46,689 nucleotides of DNA from Pseudomonas bananamidigenes (GTDB lineage Bacteria; Pseudomonadota; Gammaproteobacteria; Pseudomonadales; Pseudomonadaceae): the NCBI RefSeq assembly GCF_001679645.1, contig NZ_LRUN01000044.1, positions 1-46,689 on the forward strand. Reading direction: 5' to 3'. This document shows positions 24,125 to 31,889 of the stretch, piece after piece; position 1 is the first letter of the stretch, and each line of letters opens with the position of its first letter. A program made the translations under genes and the position numbers. The notes under the pieces are model-generated. The model worked only from the letters and a program-made list of their open reading frames with translations. It had not been told where the DNA came from and did not search any database.

Positions 24125-25033
24125 TCAGGCCTCGGGCGTGTTCTGCTGCACAAACCGCTCGATCAGCCAGCGCGCCGCCGGACCCGGTGGCACATCGGTG
24201 CGGTAGATCGCGTCGAAGGTGTATTGCCCGCTGCGGTATTCCGGCAGGTCCAGTCTCACCAGCCGGCCGCTGTCCAGGTCTTCCTGGATCATTGGCCTCG
24301 GCATGTTGCCCCAGCCGATGCCTTCGCGCAGCAGCATGTGTTTGGCGCCCAGGTCTGCCAGACGCCAGGTGCGGCTGCTGAGGACGGCGAAATCCTTGTC
24401 CCTGGTCAGCTCTGAGCGATCCGACAGCACCAGCTGCGTGTGCTCGCGACCGGCACCGGGAACATTGGCTTCGGCGCATGCCAAAGGATGATTCGGTGCC
24501 GCCACCGGAATCAGTTCGACGCTGCCGATGCCGATTCTTTCGAGGCCGTTGATGCCATCGTTCATCGGCCCGCTGACGCCGACCACCGCGCCGCGGTTGA
24601 TCACCAGCTCTGTCACGGCGCCGAGCGCTTCCATGTGCAGATGCAGGGCGACGGTGGGGAATGCCTCGCGAAAGGATTTCAGCGCATCCACCACGCGCTC
24701 GGCGGGCAACATCACGTCGAGCACCACATGCACTTCGGCCTCCAGCCCTTGCAGCAGGCCTTTGACCTTGGCGCGCAAACCGTGCACGCCGTTGGCGATG
24801 GTCCGGGCTTCGGCCAGCACGGTGCGGCCGGCGTCGGTGAGCTGCGGCTTGCGGGTGGTTTCCCGGTCGAAGAGGGTGACGCCCAGCTGCATTTCGAGAT
24901 TGGCAATCGAGTAGCTGACGACCGACGTCGCCCGGTGAAGCTTGCGCGCTGCCCCCGCAAAACTGCCGACTTCGACAACGGTCAGGAATACGCGAAGCTG
25001 ATCGAGTGTCGGAGTGCCCGGGTCGGAGATCAT
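24125..25033 (-). CDS. LysR-family transcriptional regulator
   Basis: The 302-aa protein has the LysR winged helix at residues about 9-68 (LDQLRVFLTVVEVGSFAGAARKLHRATSVVSYSIANLE) and a type 2 periplasmic-binding-fold effector domain to the end. AAGGA lies upstream of the ATG. It is divergent from a DoxX-family gene with 161 bases between, the usual layout for LysR control of the neighbour. Effector unknown. Confidence 0.87.
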   Translation of the reverse strand: MISDPGTPTLDQLRVFLTVVEVGSFAGAARKLHRATSVVSYSIANLEMQLGVTLFDRETTRKPQLTDAGRTVLAEARTIANGVHGLRAKVKGLLQGLEAEVHVVLDVMLPAERVVDALKSFREAFPTVALHLHMEALGAVTELVINRGAVVGVSGPMNDGINGLERIGIGSVELIPVAAPNHPLACAEANVPGAGREHTQLVLSDRSELTRDKDFAVLSSRTWRLADLGAKHMLLREGIGWGNMPRPMIQEDLDSGRLVRLDLPEYRSGQYTFDAIYRTDVPPGPAARWLIERFVQQNTPEA

Positions 25034-25194
25034 GCCGGTGTCCTTGAATGGTTGTGACTGGGTGAGCAGCTTACCTATTTTTTCGAACGTAACGATCTAA
25101 ATTAGTCGGCTATTCAGATGAGCTGTCGAGGCGCAACATTTCTTCATCCGGACGGTTCAAGTCGAACCGGACCCCAATTGAAGGAAATACTCCC

Positions 25195-25632
25195 ATGACT
25201 ACTTCTGCAAACATCGCTCAGGCAAGTTCTGTAAATAACGCTTCCGACACCAGACAAGCCTCGGTTGCCTTGATCGGCCGCGTCCTGCTCAGTGTGATCT
25301 TCATCCTTTCCGGTTTCTCCAAACTGGCCGCTCCAGCCATGATGATCGGCTACATCAGCTCGGTCGGACTGCCTCTGCCACAAGTGGCGCTGGCACTGGC
25401 CGTCATCGTCGAGATCGGTGGTGGTCTGGCACTGATCGCCGGCTACCGCACCCGCACCGTCGCCGCTGTGCTGGCCGCATTCAGCGTGTTCACCGCACTG
25501 GCCTTCCACAATGCGCTGGGTGATCAGAACCAGTTCATCCACTTCTTCAAGAACATCGCCATGGCCGGCGGCCTGCTGCAAGTCGTGGCCTTCGGTGCCG
25601 GTCGCTTCAGCCTCGACGCTCGCCGCCGCTGA
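25195..25632 (+). CDS. DoxX-family membrane protein
   Basis: The 145-aa inner-membrane protein has four hydrophobic helices. The DoxX opening RVLLSVIFILSGFSKLAAP follows a 30-residue polar N terminus. LPLPQVALALAVIVEIGGGLALIAGYRTR and FFKNIAMAGGLLQVVAFGAGRFSLD complete the family pattern. DoxX proteins are linked to redox and thiol stress but have no fixed biochemical role. AAGGA precedes the ATG and a terminator follows 10 bases after the stop, so it is a single-gene unit, probably controlled by the divergent LysR protein. Confidence 0.85.
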   Translation: MTTSANIAQASSVNNASDTRQASVALIGRVLLSVIFILSGFSKLAAPAMMIGYISSVGLPLPQVALALAVIVEIGGGLALIAGYRTRTVAAVLAAFSVFTALAFHNALGDQNQFIHFFKNIAMAGGLLQVVAFGAGRFSLDARRR

Positions 25633-25641
25633 AAGAAGAGT

Positions 25642-25680
25642 GCCGCGAGGGACGGGAGTCCCTTGCGGCGTTTTGTTGTT
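25642..25680 (+). terminator. intrinsic terminator of the DoxX gene
   Basis: The arms GCCGCGAGGGAC (25642-25653) and GTCCCTTGCGGC (25658-25669) form a 12-bp stem with one mismatch and a GGGA loop. They are followed by GTTTTGTTGTTTG. Confidence 0.9.
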
Positions 25681-25715
25681 TGCGAGTTACGCTGAGTACC
25701 CGCCTTGACTGGCTC

Positions 25716-26459
25716 TCAATATTCTGAGAGCAAGGCTTTGCAGCTGTCATTGATGGTGGGTTTTGGTGGAGGTTTTGGACAGGTGGAACGCAGCCCGTCA
25801 ATGTGTTCCATCAAGCCCTCAGGAATGCTTTGCCACATCGGATCAAGTATGAAATCAACACCTTCACGGCGAGCCATCTTCGCCGCCGGCACAAAGTCTG
25901 CGTCACCAGCGATCAGGATGATCTGGTCGACCTGTTGCTTGAACGAAAGGCAAGCGACATCGACGCCAATTCTCATGTCTACGCCTTTTTGTCGAGTCTC
26001 TATGCTGACATCGGTTTCGGTCAGATCTGAAATTTGAATTTTGCCTTTGAGCAGTTCGGCGATTTTGGCGGGTTTGATCGTCCATTTCACATCCTTCGAC
26101 AAATGCCCCAGCCGCAATGCCAGTTTGCGTTTGCTACGCAATCGAATGTGCAGTTCTCTACGAAAAAGCGCTTCTCGGGACTTTGAGAGGTCCACGAGCT
26201 TCCTGGTTATGGGGTTATGTTGCTTGGTGTCCAGAGGAGGGCAGTCGTAGAAGAAAATTCTGTAAAGTTCTCTTCTAAAGGGCTGTCGCAGCCCTGCATG
26301 CTGTCCATTCGGACGAGTGAGCATTCTGGGAGTCAGGTGAGCGGTTGCCCATCGGTGTACCAGATCGGCAGCACGCTCGGCATTAAATGCATTGTGGGGC
26401 TCAATCTTTCGAAATCTTTTGATGAAGTAGGCACCGTCAACCAGAACTGCGCTGGGCAT
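25716..26459 (-). CDS. NYN-domain (PIN-like) putative ribonuclease
   Basis: The 247-aa protein has an NYN/LabA-type PIN fold. The first catalytic aspartate is D8 in AVLVDGAYFIKRF. Further acidic residues are in KGVDMRIGVDVACL and AGDADFVPAAKMARREGVDF, a complete metal-dependent active site. A basic middle segment (RRELHIRLRSKRKLALRLGH) may bind RNA. AGGAAG lies five bases before the ATG. Base composition is AT-richer than neighbouring genes. A complete intrinsic-terminator hairpin ends 17 bases upstream of the start, so expression probably depends on attenuation or read-through. NYN nucleases act in RNA turnover and in some phage-defence systems; the role here is open. Confidence 0.8.
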   Translation of the reverse strand: MPSAVLVDGAYFIKRFRKIEPHNAFNAERAADLVHRWATAHLTPRMLTRPNGQHAGLRQPFRRELYRIFFYDCPPLDTKQHNPITRKLVDLSKSREALFRRELHIRLRSKRKLALRLGHLSKDVKWTIKPAKIAELLKGKIQISDLTETDVSIETRQKGVDMRIGVDVACLSFKQQVDQIILIAGDADFVPAAKMARREGVDFILDPMWQSIPEGLMEHIDGLRSTCPKPPPKPTINDSCKALLSEY

Positions 26460-26476
26460 ACGTTCTTCCTGAGAAC

Positions 26477-26534
26477 AAAAACGCCCAAGGGTTTGGCACG
26501 TCCTGGATGGTTAGGACGGCTTACTGCCTTGGGC
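26477..26534 (-). promoter_or_regulatory. terminator/attenuator hairpin directly before the NYN gene
   Basis: On the minus strand CGCCCAAGG (26534-26526) pairs with CCTTGGGCG (26490-26482) around a nested GTCCT/AGGAC stem. It is followed by TTTTTG (26481-26476), and then the AGGAAG Shine-Dalgarno and the ATG at 26459. This is a full intrinsic terminator inside the leader. It could instead end the tetR transcript, whose stop is 222 bases upstream. Confidence 0.75.
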
Positions 26535-26756
26535 GGGATGGGGGCAGATTAGTGAGAGATGGCAGTGTCGTCAATCGCGTCTTCTTCGTTTTGATCAAGG
26601 GCTAGCCATCAATCTTGAATGTGCTCTAGATGTTGTCGATGAGCAGTGAGGGAGAAAGATAAAACCTGAGGATCTGGCCCACAAGCCAGCGCTTTCTGAC
26701 GTATTTGTAGGTTTTTGCGCAGGGGGCTGTAGTTTGACGACGGAGCATCGACAGCC

Positions 26757-27389
26757 TTACCTGGCGTCGAGAGAAGCCACATAGGCGCAAAACATGTCCG
26801 CCATCGCCTCGGCGCGTGCCATGATGGCTTCGTCGGTGCGCGGGGTGAGTGAGAAGTCCTTTCCTACCGAACTGAGCGTAGCCAGGATCAGGCCACAGGC
26901 CTGAGCACGGCTCGGCTCGCTGGCCTCGGGCAACAATTCAACCATGAATGCCTCAAAGGTGCGCTTGCCCGTCGCCCGCACTTCGTGGGCCTCTGGCGCA
27001 TCGCGATACAGCGGCGCCGCGTCGCTCAAGGCACCGCGCATCTGCGCTTCCTCACACTCCGAACGGATGAACGCATGCACCAGTGTGCGCAGGCGTTCCA
27101 GGGGCGGCGCATCCTGATTCTGCAGAATCCGTTGCAGCATCTGCGTAGTCTGCAACCACTCATCACTCTGCAACCGAAACAGAATCGCTGCCTTGTTCGG
27201 GAAATACTGATACAGCGACCCGACACTTACCCCGGCCTTCTCCGCGACCCGCGCCGTGGTGAAGCGGGCCGCGCCTTCCTTGGCCAAAACCTGAACAGCC
27301 GCTTGAAGAATCGCCGCCACCAGCTCGGCGGAGCGAGCCTGCTGCGGCTGTTTGCGTGAGGAAATACGGGCGGTCTGGCGGTCGGTCAT
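26757..27389 (-). CDS. TetR-family regulator
   Basis: The 210-aa protein has the TetR helix-turn-helix at about residues 15-62 (AAILQAAVQVLAKEGAARFT, EKAGVSVGSLYQYFPNKAAI) and a divergent helical ligand domain. ATG 27389 (MTDRQTARISSRKQPQQARS) is preferred over 27449 because the longer form would cover the operator region of the divergent promoter. It is divergent from an O-methyltransferase with 111 bases between, where repeated ATGCGA/TCGCAT sites suggest it represses both. Confidence 0.87.
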   Translation of the reverse strand: MTDRQTARISSRKQPQQARSAELVAAILQAAVQVLAKEGAARFTTARVAEKAGVSVGSLYQYFPNKAAILFRLQSDEWLQTTQMLQRILQNQDAPPLERLRTLVHAFIRSECEEAQMRGALSDAAPLYRDAPEAHEVRATGKRTFEAFMVELLPEASEPSRAQACGLILATLSSVGKDFSLTPRTDEAIMARAEAMADMFCAYVASLDAR

Positions 27390-27440
27390 GGGCGGCTCGG
27401 GCGTCGGGCGGGAATGCGAATAGCGAACAGGGCCATTCGC

Positions 27441-27472
27441 TCGCATCATTGAATGCGACGAAACATTCGCAT
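27441..27472. promoter_or_regulatory. overlapping ATGCGA/TCGCAT inverted repeats, probable TetR operator
   Basis: TCGCAT (27441-27446), ATGCGA (27453-27458) and TCGCAT (27467-27472) form two inverted pairs that share the middle half-site. A further GAATGCGAATAGCGAA lies near 27411. The cluster sits between the divergent tetR and methyltransferase starts, as expected for a TetR-type operator. Confidence 0.6.
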
Positions 27473-27500
27473 ATTAGCCCTCAACCGACGGAAAACCACC

Positions 27501-28157
27501 ATGACGACTTTGACCGCCGAGCCTCTGGCCACCCTGATCGAACGCCTCTACACCCAGGCCAGCGCCGCCACCAGCCCGGTTCTGAATGACGTGTCCAACG
27601 AAGAACGCGAGCGCCTGATGCACAGCAAAACCGAATACCGCGAACTCTATGGAATGCTCAAAGACCTGTGGCTGCCCGTCTCCCGTGACACCGGCAAACT
27701 CCTGTACATGCTCGCCCGCAGCGTCAAGGCCAAAGCCATCGTCGAGTTCGGCACCTCGTTCGGCCTGTCGACCCTGCACCTGGCGGCGGCCTTGCGGGAC
27801 AACGGCGGCGGAGTGCTGATCGGCAGCGAATTCGAACCATCGAAAGTCGAACTGGCGCGGCATCACTTCGTAGAGGGCGGAGTCAGTGACCTGATCGAAA
27901 TTCGCGAAGGCGATGCGCTGGTGACCCTGGCGAGCGGCCTGCCGGACACCGTCGATCTGCTTCTGCTCGATGGCGCCAAGGCGTTGTATGGCGAGGTGTT
28001 GAAACAAGTGGAAAACCACCTGCGCCCGGGTGCGCTGGTGATCGCCGACAACACCGACTACTGCCCGGAATACCTGGCTCACGTGCGCTCGCCCAAGAAC
28101 GGCTACCTGAGCGTGCCGTTTGCCGATGACATCGAAGTGTCGATGCGCCTGGGCTGA
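27501..28157 (+). CDS. SAM-dependent O-methyltransferase (family 3 type)
   Basis: The 218-aa protein has the SAM-binding motif IVEFGTSFGLSTLHLAAAL, the acidic loop IGSEFEPSKVELARHHF and the metal-dependent catechol O-methyltransferase-type LLLLDGAKALYGEVLKQVENHLRPGALVIADN. The ATG at 27501 is preferred because the longer frame would start inside the operator region. It is divergent from tetR and followed by a terminator, so it is a single regulated gene. A phenolic or xenobiotic substrate is likely but not shown. Confidence 0.83.
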   Translation: MTTLTAEPLATLIERLYTQASAATSPVLNDVSNEERERLMHSKTEYRELYGMLKDLWLPVSRDTGKLLYMLARSVKAKAIVEFGTSFGLSTLHLAAALRDNGGGVLIGSEFEPSKVELARHHFVEGGVSDLIEIREGDALVTLASGLPDTVDLLLLDGAKALYGEVLKQVENHLRPGALVIADNTDYCPEYLAHVRSPKNGYLSVPFADDIEVSMRLG

Positions 28158-28169
28158 CAACGATCGTGG

Positions 28170-28214
28170 CGAAGGTGTGCCCGGATCCAGACGCACACCT
28201 TCGAGGTCTTTTTC
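28170..28214 (+). terminator. intrinsic terminator of the methyltransferase gene
   Basis: CGAAGGTGTG (28170-28179) and CACACCTTCG (28194-28203) form a perfect 10-bp stem, followed by AGGTCTTTTT. Confidence 0.85.
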
Positions 28215-28293
28215 GGTTCGGTCTTCCGTGTGTGCGACAGGATTGGTCTATCGTTTGAAGTGTCCTCACAGGGTCGCGATCAAGGAGTTGATC

Positions 28294-28797
28294 ATGAATC
28301 GTCAGGAAGACCTCAACATCATCTGGAAGCGCATATTCTGGCTGTTCATCGCCTTGCTGGCGCTGGCGATTGCCGTCACTTACAGCCTGCCTGATTACAA
28401 AGTGCCGTTTATCGTCTGTATCGCGGGGAATATCGGGGGCTATGTAGGGTTTCACAGGCGATTGTCAGCACTCACCGACCCGGAAATCGAAAACCTCTCC
28501 CGCTCGTGGTTCGCGTTGATACTGCCTTCGTTCATCGGCGGGATTCTGGCGGGGCTCCTGTATTTGTTGTTTCTTTCCGGCGTTATTCGAGGCGATCTGT
28601 TTCCGGTGATCACTCCGGATAAAGATCCTCAGTGTCTGAAGCAGATCTTCAACGATATTTTTTGCCAACACGCGGAAGGGTATGCGGCCTACGCCAAGTT
28701 GCTGTTCTGGTCATTCGTGGCGGGCTTCAATCAGGACTACGTGGTTGACCTGATTGAAAACATAAAGGGCAGTGACAAAAACGCCGACGAACGCTAG
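28294..28797 (+). CDS. Unknown inner-membrane protein, four hydrophobic segments
   Basis: The 167-aa protein is not one I recognise. It has hydrophobic segments at about residues 12-31 (IFWLFIALLALAIAVTYSLP), 37-54, 72-96 (FALILPSFIGGILAGLLYLL) and 133-150. A loop between the third and fourth contains two Cys (CLKQIFNDIFC) that could form a periplasmic disulphide. The tail is charged. AAGGAG lies six to seven bases before ATG 28294, making the gene and start solid. It converges on a cytochrome c gene with 18 bases between. Confidence 0.72.
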   Translation: MNRQEDLNIIWKRIFWLFIALLALAIAVTYSLPDYKVPFIVCIAGNIGGYVGFHRRLSALTDPEIENLSRSWFALILPSFIGGILAGLLYLLFLSGVIRGDLFPVITPDKDPQCLKQIFNDIFCQHAEGYAAYAKLLFWSFVAGFNQDYVVDLIENIKGSDKNADER

Positions 28798-28815
28798 AGG
28801 GTAGTGCTGCCCGGC

Positions 28816-29196
28816 TTAGTGCTGCTTTTTTGAAATGACATCGTTCATGTACTGATTCAAATCGCGAAAGTCGCTCACGCTCCAGGCGTGCGGCGGGATT
28901 TTCACGCCATTCTCGCGCAAGGTCTTCGGGATCAGGTCGCCGTTCGGGCGAAGGATGATCGAGGACACGATCACGCCCGGGTAGTCACTCAATCGTTTCT
29001 TGAAGGCGGGTGTTGTCAGGTCGGGAGTAGGGGGATTGCTTTTTTTGGCCAACGGGCCGGTTCCCTTGATATCGGGTCCGTGGCATACAGCGCATCTTTG
29101 AACGTAGAGGTTCTTGCCGTTGGTGTTATCGGCGCAGACGTGTGTTGTCTGAGTTGATAGAGCGACAGTCATCAAGACAATGAGAGATGTTTTCAT
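28816..29196 (-). CDS. Small c-type cytochrome, periplasmic
   Basis: The 126-aa protein has a signal peptide (about residues 1-22). One haem-binding site CAVCH is followed by GPDIKGTGPLAKK. A later Met-containing segment (QYMNDVI) may include the axial ligand. This fits a class I cytochrome c, acting in periplasmic electron transfer. It has no oxidase or dehydrogenase partner nearby, so the redox partner is unknown. The N-terminal methionine is followed directly by the hydrophobic core, which supports the start. Confidence 0.82.
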   Translation of the reverse strand: MKTSLIVLMTVALSTQTTHVCADNTNGKNLYVQRCAVCHGPDIKGTGPLAKKSNPPTPDLTTPAFKKRLSDYPGVIVSSIILRPNGDLIPKTLRENGVKIPPHAWSVSDFRDLNQYMNDVISKKQH

Positions 29197-29575
29197 TGTG
29201 GAATCAGCTTTCGTCCGTTTTGAATGCTGGAAAAACTCGCCGCCATACTATCCATATTCCTTGTTGCTGTCGTCATTGGGCATGGCGGGGTTTCAGGTAC
29301 ATGCCATTCGGTGAATACCGGCAACGCCTATACGTTTTCGGCAGATCAACGTGTCAGAAAATGCCTCGTAGTCGATGAGGGGATCGACTTGGACAGTCCT
29401 GGATCAACGCTTTGGCAGCGGCGTATTTCGCTGCATCTTTTTCGCGTCAACTGATCGCACGTTGACACCATCCAGCCATCTCCTATCGTTCTCCGCAGAC
29501 CGCATCCAGGGACCGGATGAGCCGGACAGCCTTTGCGGGCGCGGTCGTCATGCCATTCCAACAAGGAGCAGGAAC
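29197..29575. other. intergenic stretch with no convincing gene
   Basis: A 76-codon frame at 29224-29454 (+) begins with a hydrophobic, signal-like segment (LAAILSIFLVAVVIGHGG) and contains two Cys. It has no Shine-Dalgarno and no family I know. I treat it as a weak candidate only. Promoters for the cytochrome c gene (minus) and the AidA-type gene (plus) must lie here, but no clear motif stands out. Confidence 0.4.
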
Positions 29576-30097
29576 ATGTCCAGTGCGACCAATACCTATG
29601 ACGTACTCGTCAATATCGATGCCGATTACCTGATCGCCCATCCCAATGATGTCGGCGGTGCGATTTCCATGCTGGTGACGCGCGATGCCGTCGATCCGCG
29701 TGCCAGCGGCAACACCGGCGAAGGCGGCAACGAACTGTGGATCGATGTCAAAACCGGCGACAACATCCGCTGGCGCGCCACCACGCTGTCGCGCAACTTC
29801 GACCGCATTGCACAGATCAAGAACGTCCAGCCCGGCGACCCCCATCAGGGCGGTGACTACAAAGGCACCATGTCGGTACCGGTCTCTTTCAACGTGCCCG
29901 GTGTGGTGATCTACCTGAACAAGGGGGCGCCCGGCGGTATTTCCAAAACCGACGTGACGTACTCCCTGTGGCAGGCCACTGCTCTGAATCCAGGCAAACT
30001 CTGGTACACCATCACGTTTGCGCTGTACGACCGTGACCTGAACCAGATTGGCACAGACCACACCTGGGACCCGTACATCACCGTCAATAACCAGTAA
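29576..30097 (+). CDS. AidA/PixA inclusion-body family protein
   Basis: The 173-aa protein matches the PixA/AidA family (DUF/PF12306-type). Typical features are DVLVNIDADYLIAHPN, the central IRWRATTLSRNFD, NVPGVVIYLNKG and the aromatic YSLWQATALNPG ending with DHTWDPYITVNNQ. PixA forms crystalline inclusion bodies in Xenorhabdus; AidA is a quorum-controlled protein of Burkholderia and Ralstonia. ATG 29576 is set by AAGGAG seven bases upstream; the frame is open to 29375. No signal peptide, so cytosolic. A strong double-stem terminator follows. Confidence 0.87.
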   Translation: MSSATNTYDVLVNIDADYLIAHPNDVGGAISMLVTRDAVDPRASGNTGEGGNELWIDVKTGDNIRWRATTLSRNFDRIAQIKNVQPGDPHQGGDYKGTMSVPVSFNVPGVVIYLNKGAPGGISKTDVTYSLWQATALNPGKLWYTITFALYDRDLNQIGTDHTWDPYITVNNQ

Positions 30098-30105
30098 CTG
30101 AACGG

Positions 30106-30160
30106 CAAAAAGCCCGGCCCGATACTCTTCGTCAGTGAAGAGGGTCTGGCCGGGATTTTT
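30106..30160 (+). terminator. two-stem intrinsic terminator
   Basis: CCCGGCC (30113-30119) pairs with GGCCGGG (30148-30154) around an inner CTCTTC/GAAGAG stem. It is followed by ATTTTTATT, just past the AidA-type stop codon. Confidence 0.88.
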
Positions 30161-30330
30161 ATTGACTTTCATCCATCTCGTTCAGGGAGTGTTGGGGCGC
30201 GTAATGCTTGAATAGTGCCCTTCGTGGGCTAGGCTCAAATTCAACTTTCCGGTAAACGGGCGATCATTCCCGGTGCAATCGGACTTAATGGATTTCAGCC
30301 AAAAAGAACAACTTCATTAAAGGGTTACCG

Positions 30331-31740
30331 ATGGATCGATTTGATGCCCCGCTTGTTGTAACGCGCACTTGGCGGGAAGGCATGTTGAAAGGATTGATTG
30401 CCAGAAATCCGTGCCTGAGCATTTTCTTCATGACACTGGCCGTGTTCATGGTGTTGCAGTACAAACCCGCTGTCCTCAACTACACCACACGCTTTGTCGA
30501 CTTCGCCGAATACATGTTGCTGCACGGCGTCACGCTGTTCCCGATTGCCGACGATCTCAAACCCTATCCCGACTACACCGTCCTAAACACCTTGCTGGTG
30601 TATCTGGCGTCTCTGCCGTTTGGCCAGGTGTCCATTCTGTCCATGGGTTTTCCGTCCTGCGTGGCGGCGTCCCTGATGCTGGTGTTCATTTATCGGCTGG
30701 GGGCGCTGCACAGCAAGCGGTGGGGCGCCTACGGCGTGCTGTTCAGCCTGTTGACCTGGGCCTTTCTCGACGGCGTGAACTCGCTGGCGCTGGATATCTA
30801 CCCGGCGCTGTTTACGGTGATGTGCTTCTACGTGGCGTATTCCGCCGAAATGAAAAAAGACCCGCGTCGCCTGGCGTTTCTGTACGTCGGGTTGGCGCTG
30901 GGCTTTGCGTTTCGCGGGCCGATCGGTTTGATCGGGCCGGCCTGTGTCATCGGGGCTTATTACTTCCTCAGCCGCCAATGGCGCCTGTTGCTGGTGTTTT
31001 CATTCTTATCGGGTGTGATTCTGGCCGCCGGAGTGGCGTTGCTGGCCTGGGCGGCCTACCTGCAAGGCGGGCAAGCCTTCCTCGATGACGTGCTGAACAT
31101 GCAGGGCATCGGGCGCTTCGGCTCCGACCACGCGCCGCGCTATTACTTCTACTTCTCCGCCGGCCTGTTCACCTACGGCTTCACGGTGTTTTACGCCATC
31201 AACGTGATCCTGAAGAAGTACAAACTGTTCTTCAGTTCGAGCCGCGACAAAGACATCGACCTGCTGCTGTACCTCACCGGTTGGCTGTTGGTGTTGCTGG
31301 TGCTGTTCACCATTCCCAGCTCCAAGAAAGCGCGCTACATCCTGGCAATCACTCCGGCCATTTCCCTGCTGGCTGCGTACCTGTTCGTCAGTAAAGAAAC
31401 CGCCTTCGTGCGCGCCAAAAACGGCTTGCTGAAGTTCTGCCTGAAGTTACCGCTGCTGGGGTTGGGGATGCTGGCGTCGGTGTGCGTCTACAACCTCTTT
31501 GCCGAAGTCCCGCTACAGCCCAACTATTTGGGTGCCGGCCTGGGGTTGATTGCACTTTTGAGCTTCTACCACGCCAAGCGTGAGTACTTCGCCGAGCATC
31601 CTTATCGCGAGTTCGTGACGTTGTCGTTCGGGGTCGGGGCGTTTTTGATTCTGGATATGTTTTTCTTCAACCCGATCACCTATCACCTGGAACTGATGAT
31701 CGAGCCTACGCCGAAGTTTTTGCCGTACTGGTTTTGGTGA
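30331..31740 (+). CDS. ArnT/PMT-like membrane glycosyltransferase
   Basis: The 469-aa protein has about ten to twelve membrane helices. Its pattern fits GT83/PMT-type polyprenyl-phosphate-sugar transferases: an early lumenal acidic pair in RFVDFAEYMLLHG, and ALGFAFRGPIGLIGP and SKKARYILAITPAISLLAAYLF, which resemble ArnT-family segments. It would act at the periplasmic face, moving a sugar from a lipid carrier to lipid A, a glycan or a protein. No lipid-A modification genes are nearby, so the acceptor is unknown. It ends 36 bases before a light-response operator. Confidence 0.75.
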   Translation: MDRFDAPLVVTRTWREGMLKGLIARNPCLSIFFMTLAVFMVLQYKPAVLNYTTRFVDFAEYMLLHGVTLFPIADDLKPYPDYTVLNTLLVYLASLPFGQVSILSMGFPSCVAASLMLVFIYRLGALHSKRWGAYGVLFSLLTWAFLDGVNSLALDIYPALFTVMCFYVAYSAEMKKDPRRLAFLYVGLALGFAFRGPIGLIGPACVIGAYYFLSRQWRLLLVFSFLSGVILAAGVALLAWAAYLQGGQAFLDDVLNMQGIGRFGSDHAPRYYFYFSAGLFTYGFTVFYAINVILKKYKLFFSSSRDKDIDLLLYLTGWLLVLLVLFTIPSSKKARYILAITPAISLLAAYLFVSKETAFVRAKNGLLKFCLKLPLLGLGMLASVCVYNLFAEVPLQPNYLGAGLGLIALLSFYHAKREYFAEHPYREFVTLSFGVGAFLILDMFFFNPITYHLELMIEPTPKFLPYWFW

Positions 31741-31776
31741 ATGGCTGTAGAGGCAGCCAATTTCTTGCAATAAAAT

Positions 31777-31800
31777 TGTACATTTTCGTGTTCTTGTACA
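31777..31800 (+). promoter_or_regulatory. LitR-type light-response operator (TGTACA-N12-TGTACA)
   Basis: TGTACA occurs at 31777-31782 and again at 31795-31800 with exactly 12 bases between. This is the T(G/A)TACA-N12-TGTACA operator that I recall for class II LitR, a MerR-type regulator of light-induced genes in Pseudomonas putida. It lies about 90 bases upstream of the photolyase gene, the expected target. Confidence 0.75.
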
Positions 31801-31889
31801 AGAATTCAGGCTCTCGCTGGTTGAAAGCCGTTCAGTGGATCAACGCTACGCAGTCAGCCTGAACGCCCCCATCAACCGGAACCTGATTG

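Noticed and set aside
29224..29454. 76-codon frame with a signal-like start
   Set aside because: No Shine-Dalgarno, no known family, partly overlapping the promoter region of the cytochrome c gene; kept only as a weak candidate.
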